The position numbers were made by a program, and so were the translations under genes. The notes beneath the pieces are model-generated. The model searched no databases, was not told the origin of the DNA, and was given only the letters and a program-made list of their open reading frames with translations. Source: an uncultured Rubrobacteraceae bacterium (GTDB taxonomy: Bacteria > Actinomycetota > Rubrobacteria > Rubrobacterales > Rubrobacteraceae). Taken from it: 64,000 nt of DNA. The stretch covers positions 16,478 to 80,477 of the forward strand of contig CADCVH010000087.1 in NCBI GenBank assembly GCA_902806085.1, in the 5' to 3' direction. Below are positions 63,562 through 64,000 of this stretch, piece by piece. The stretch's first letter is position 1. Each line of letters opens with the position of its first letter.

Positions 63562-63795
63562 CTACCAAACCGCCCTGTCGCCCCCACGCCCCGTCCCGGC
63601 GCCTTCAGTGAGCCTCTCCAGCGACCTCCGTTCCGCCTCTTCGAACAGCTCGAGGCGGGCGTCGGTGTCGAGGTAGGGCAGGGGGTCGAGGTGGCCGCAC
63701 CGCGGACACCGTAGCGCCTCGGTGCGGCTGGCCCTCAAGACGGGCTCGCGGTCCTCCACCTCGCCAACCCGGCCGCAGTAGCAGGCCTCTCTCAC
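63562..63795 (-). CDS. Small zinc-ribbon-like protein
   Basis: 77 residues from GTG 63795. ACYCGRVGEVE and LRCPRCGHLDPLPYLD give a C-x-C plus C-x2-C set that could bind zinc; the C-terminus (ARLELFEEAERRSLERL) is helical. No family is recognised. It probably follows the small gene upstream (63851-64000) in the same transcript. Confidence 0.7.
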   Translation of the reverse strand: MREACYCGRVGEVEDREPVLRASRTEALRCPRCGHLDPLPYLDTDARLELFEEAERRSLERLTEGAGTGRGGDRAVW

Positions 63796-63850
63796 TTGTG
63801 TTGCCCTCCCCCCTGCTTTTGGTCTGTGCCCGGGGCTCCGGACCAGCGCC

Positions 63851-64000
63851 CTAGGCTCTTCCGGCCGGGGGCGCCTCGACGGCCCGGTTGATCCGCTCGA
63901 CGGCTCCCTCGGGGTCCTCGACCTCCACCACCAGCCGCTCGTAGGCCTCGTCTTGCAGCCGGATCACCACCGCCTTGTCCGCGCACGAGTGGCGGGGGTT
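63851..64000 (-). CDS. Small conserved protein, 5-prime end outside the window
   Basis: The minus-strand frame open from the window edge to TAG 63853-63851 gives 49 residues: DKAVVIRLQDEAYERLVVEV, EDPEGAVERINRAVEAPPAG. The strand-helix-strand-helix layout is coherent and has typical codon bias; it may start at the GTG in KAVVIRL or beyond the window. The overlapping frame in another phase (63792-63986) is a shadow. Function unknown. Confidence 0.6.
   Translation of the reverse strand, partial: NPRHSCADKAVVIRLQDEAYERLVVEVEDPEGAVERINRAVEAPPAGRA

Overview
The window is GC-rich DNA with strong G/C preference at third codon positions, many GTG/TTG starts and frequent 4-nt GTGA/ATGA overlaps between genes. 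Protein resemblance (MoxR/DUF58/VWA operon, MarP-type protease, many HIT proteins, short basic proteins, c-di-GMP hybrid kinases) suggests an actinobacterium, most likely a Rubrobacter-like lineage. This assignment is an inference, because no rRNA or other marker gene is present. No tRNA, rRNA or CRISPR array was seen.

Region 1 (1-25.8 kb) is mostly housekeeping: a rhomboid N-terminus at the edge, endonuclease IV, XRE regulator, HIT and GNAT proteins, a CPBP protease, a flavin oxidoreductase, an AraC regulator enclosed by inverted repeats, a secreted beta-helix protein, an RTX-repeat protein, then a scarred stretch (VOC, PP2C and YggT genes broken by indels or a stop; a MITE; an IS5 remnant). 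It continues with a two-component system, a MoxR-DUF58-VWA operon, and an envelope operon (dioxygenase-like protein, broken ferric-reductase-like protein, acyltransferase-like membrane protein, MarP-like protease) followed by a sigma-70/HtrA pair.

Region 2 (25.8-31 kb) is mobile: an ISL3-type element with about 39-bp terminal inverted repeats that encloses a HIT-family passenger gene, then a DUF433/DUF5615 toxin-antitoxin pair overlapping a tyrosine recombinase gene.

Region 3 (30.6-39.3 kb) is a signalling island: a lone receiver and two paralogous modules, each a PAS-containing hybrid histidine kinase overlapping a REC-GGDEF diguanylate cyclase. The second module carries several frameshifts, mostly at G/C homopolymers.

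Region 4 (39.3-54.3 kb) mixes lipoproteins, an IS110 transposase, HU, a sugar porter, an SGNH hydrolase with an LPXTG-like tail, small regulators, and several gene fragments (dehydrogenase, alpha/beta hydrolase, ThiF-like E1, serine recombinase).

Region 5 (54.4-62.3 kb) is the most interesting. A sigma factor, a zinc-less anti-sigma-like protein and a TPR-CHAT caspase-like protease form an apparent operon. It is followed by a secreted subtilase preceded by a clear cyclic-di-GMP-I (GEMM) riboswitch, and then a PAS-GGDEF-EAL protein. The first three resemble a CRISPR-free analogue of the TPR-CHAT/substrate/sigma arrangement known from Craspase loci. The riboswitch ties the neighbouring subtilase to the c-di-GMP enzymes of the same window. 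A frameshifted IS5-family element (62.5-63.5 kb) and two small genes close the window.

Two dispersed repeat families run through the intergenic DNA: a roughly 31-nt imperfect palindrome (AACTTCGG...GAAGTT) at six loci, and a TATTCACC-type end motif that occurs alone, as a perfect 21-bp hairpin, and at the ends of the IS5-type element.
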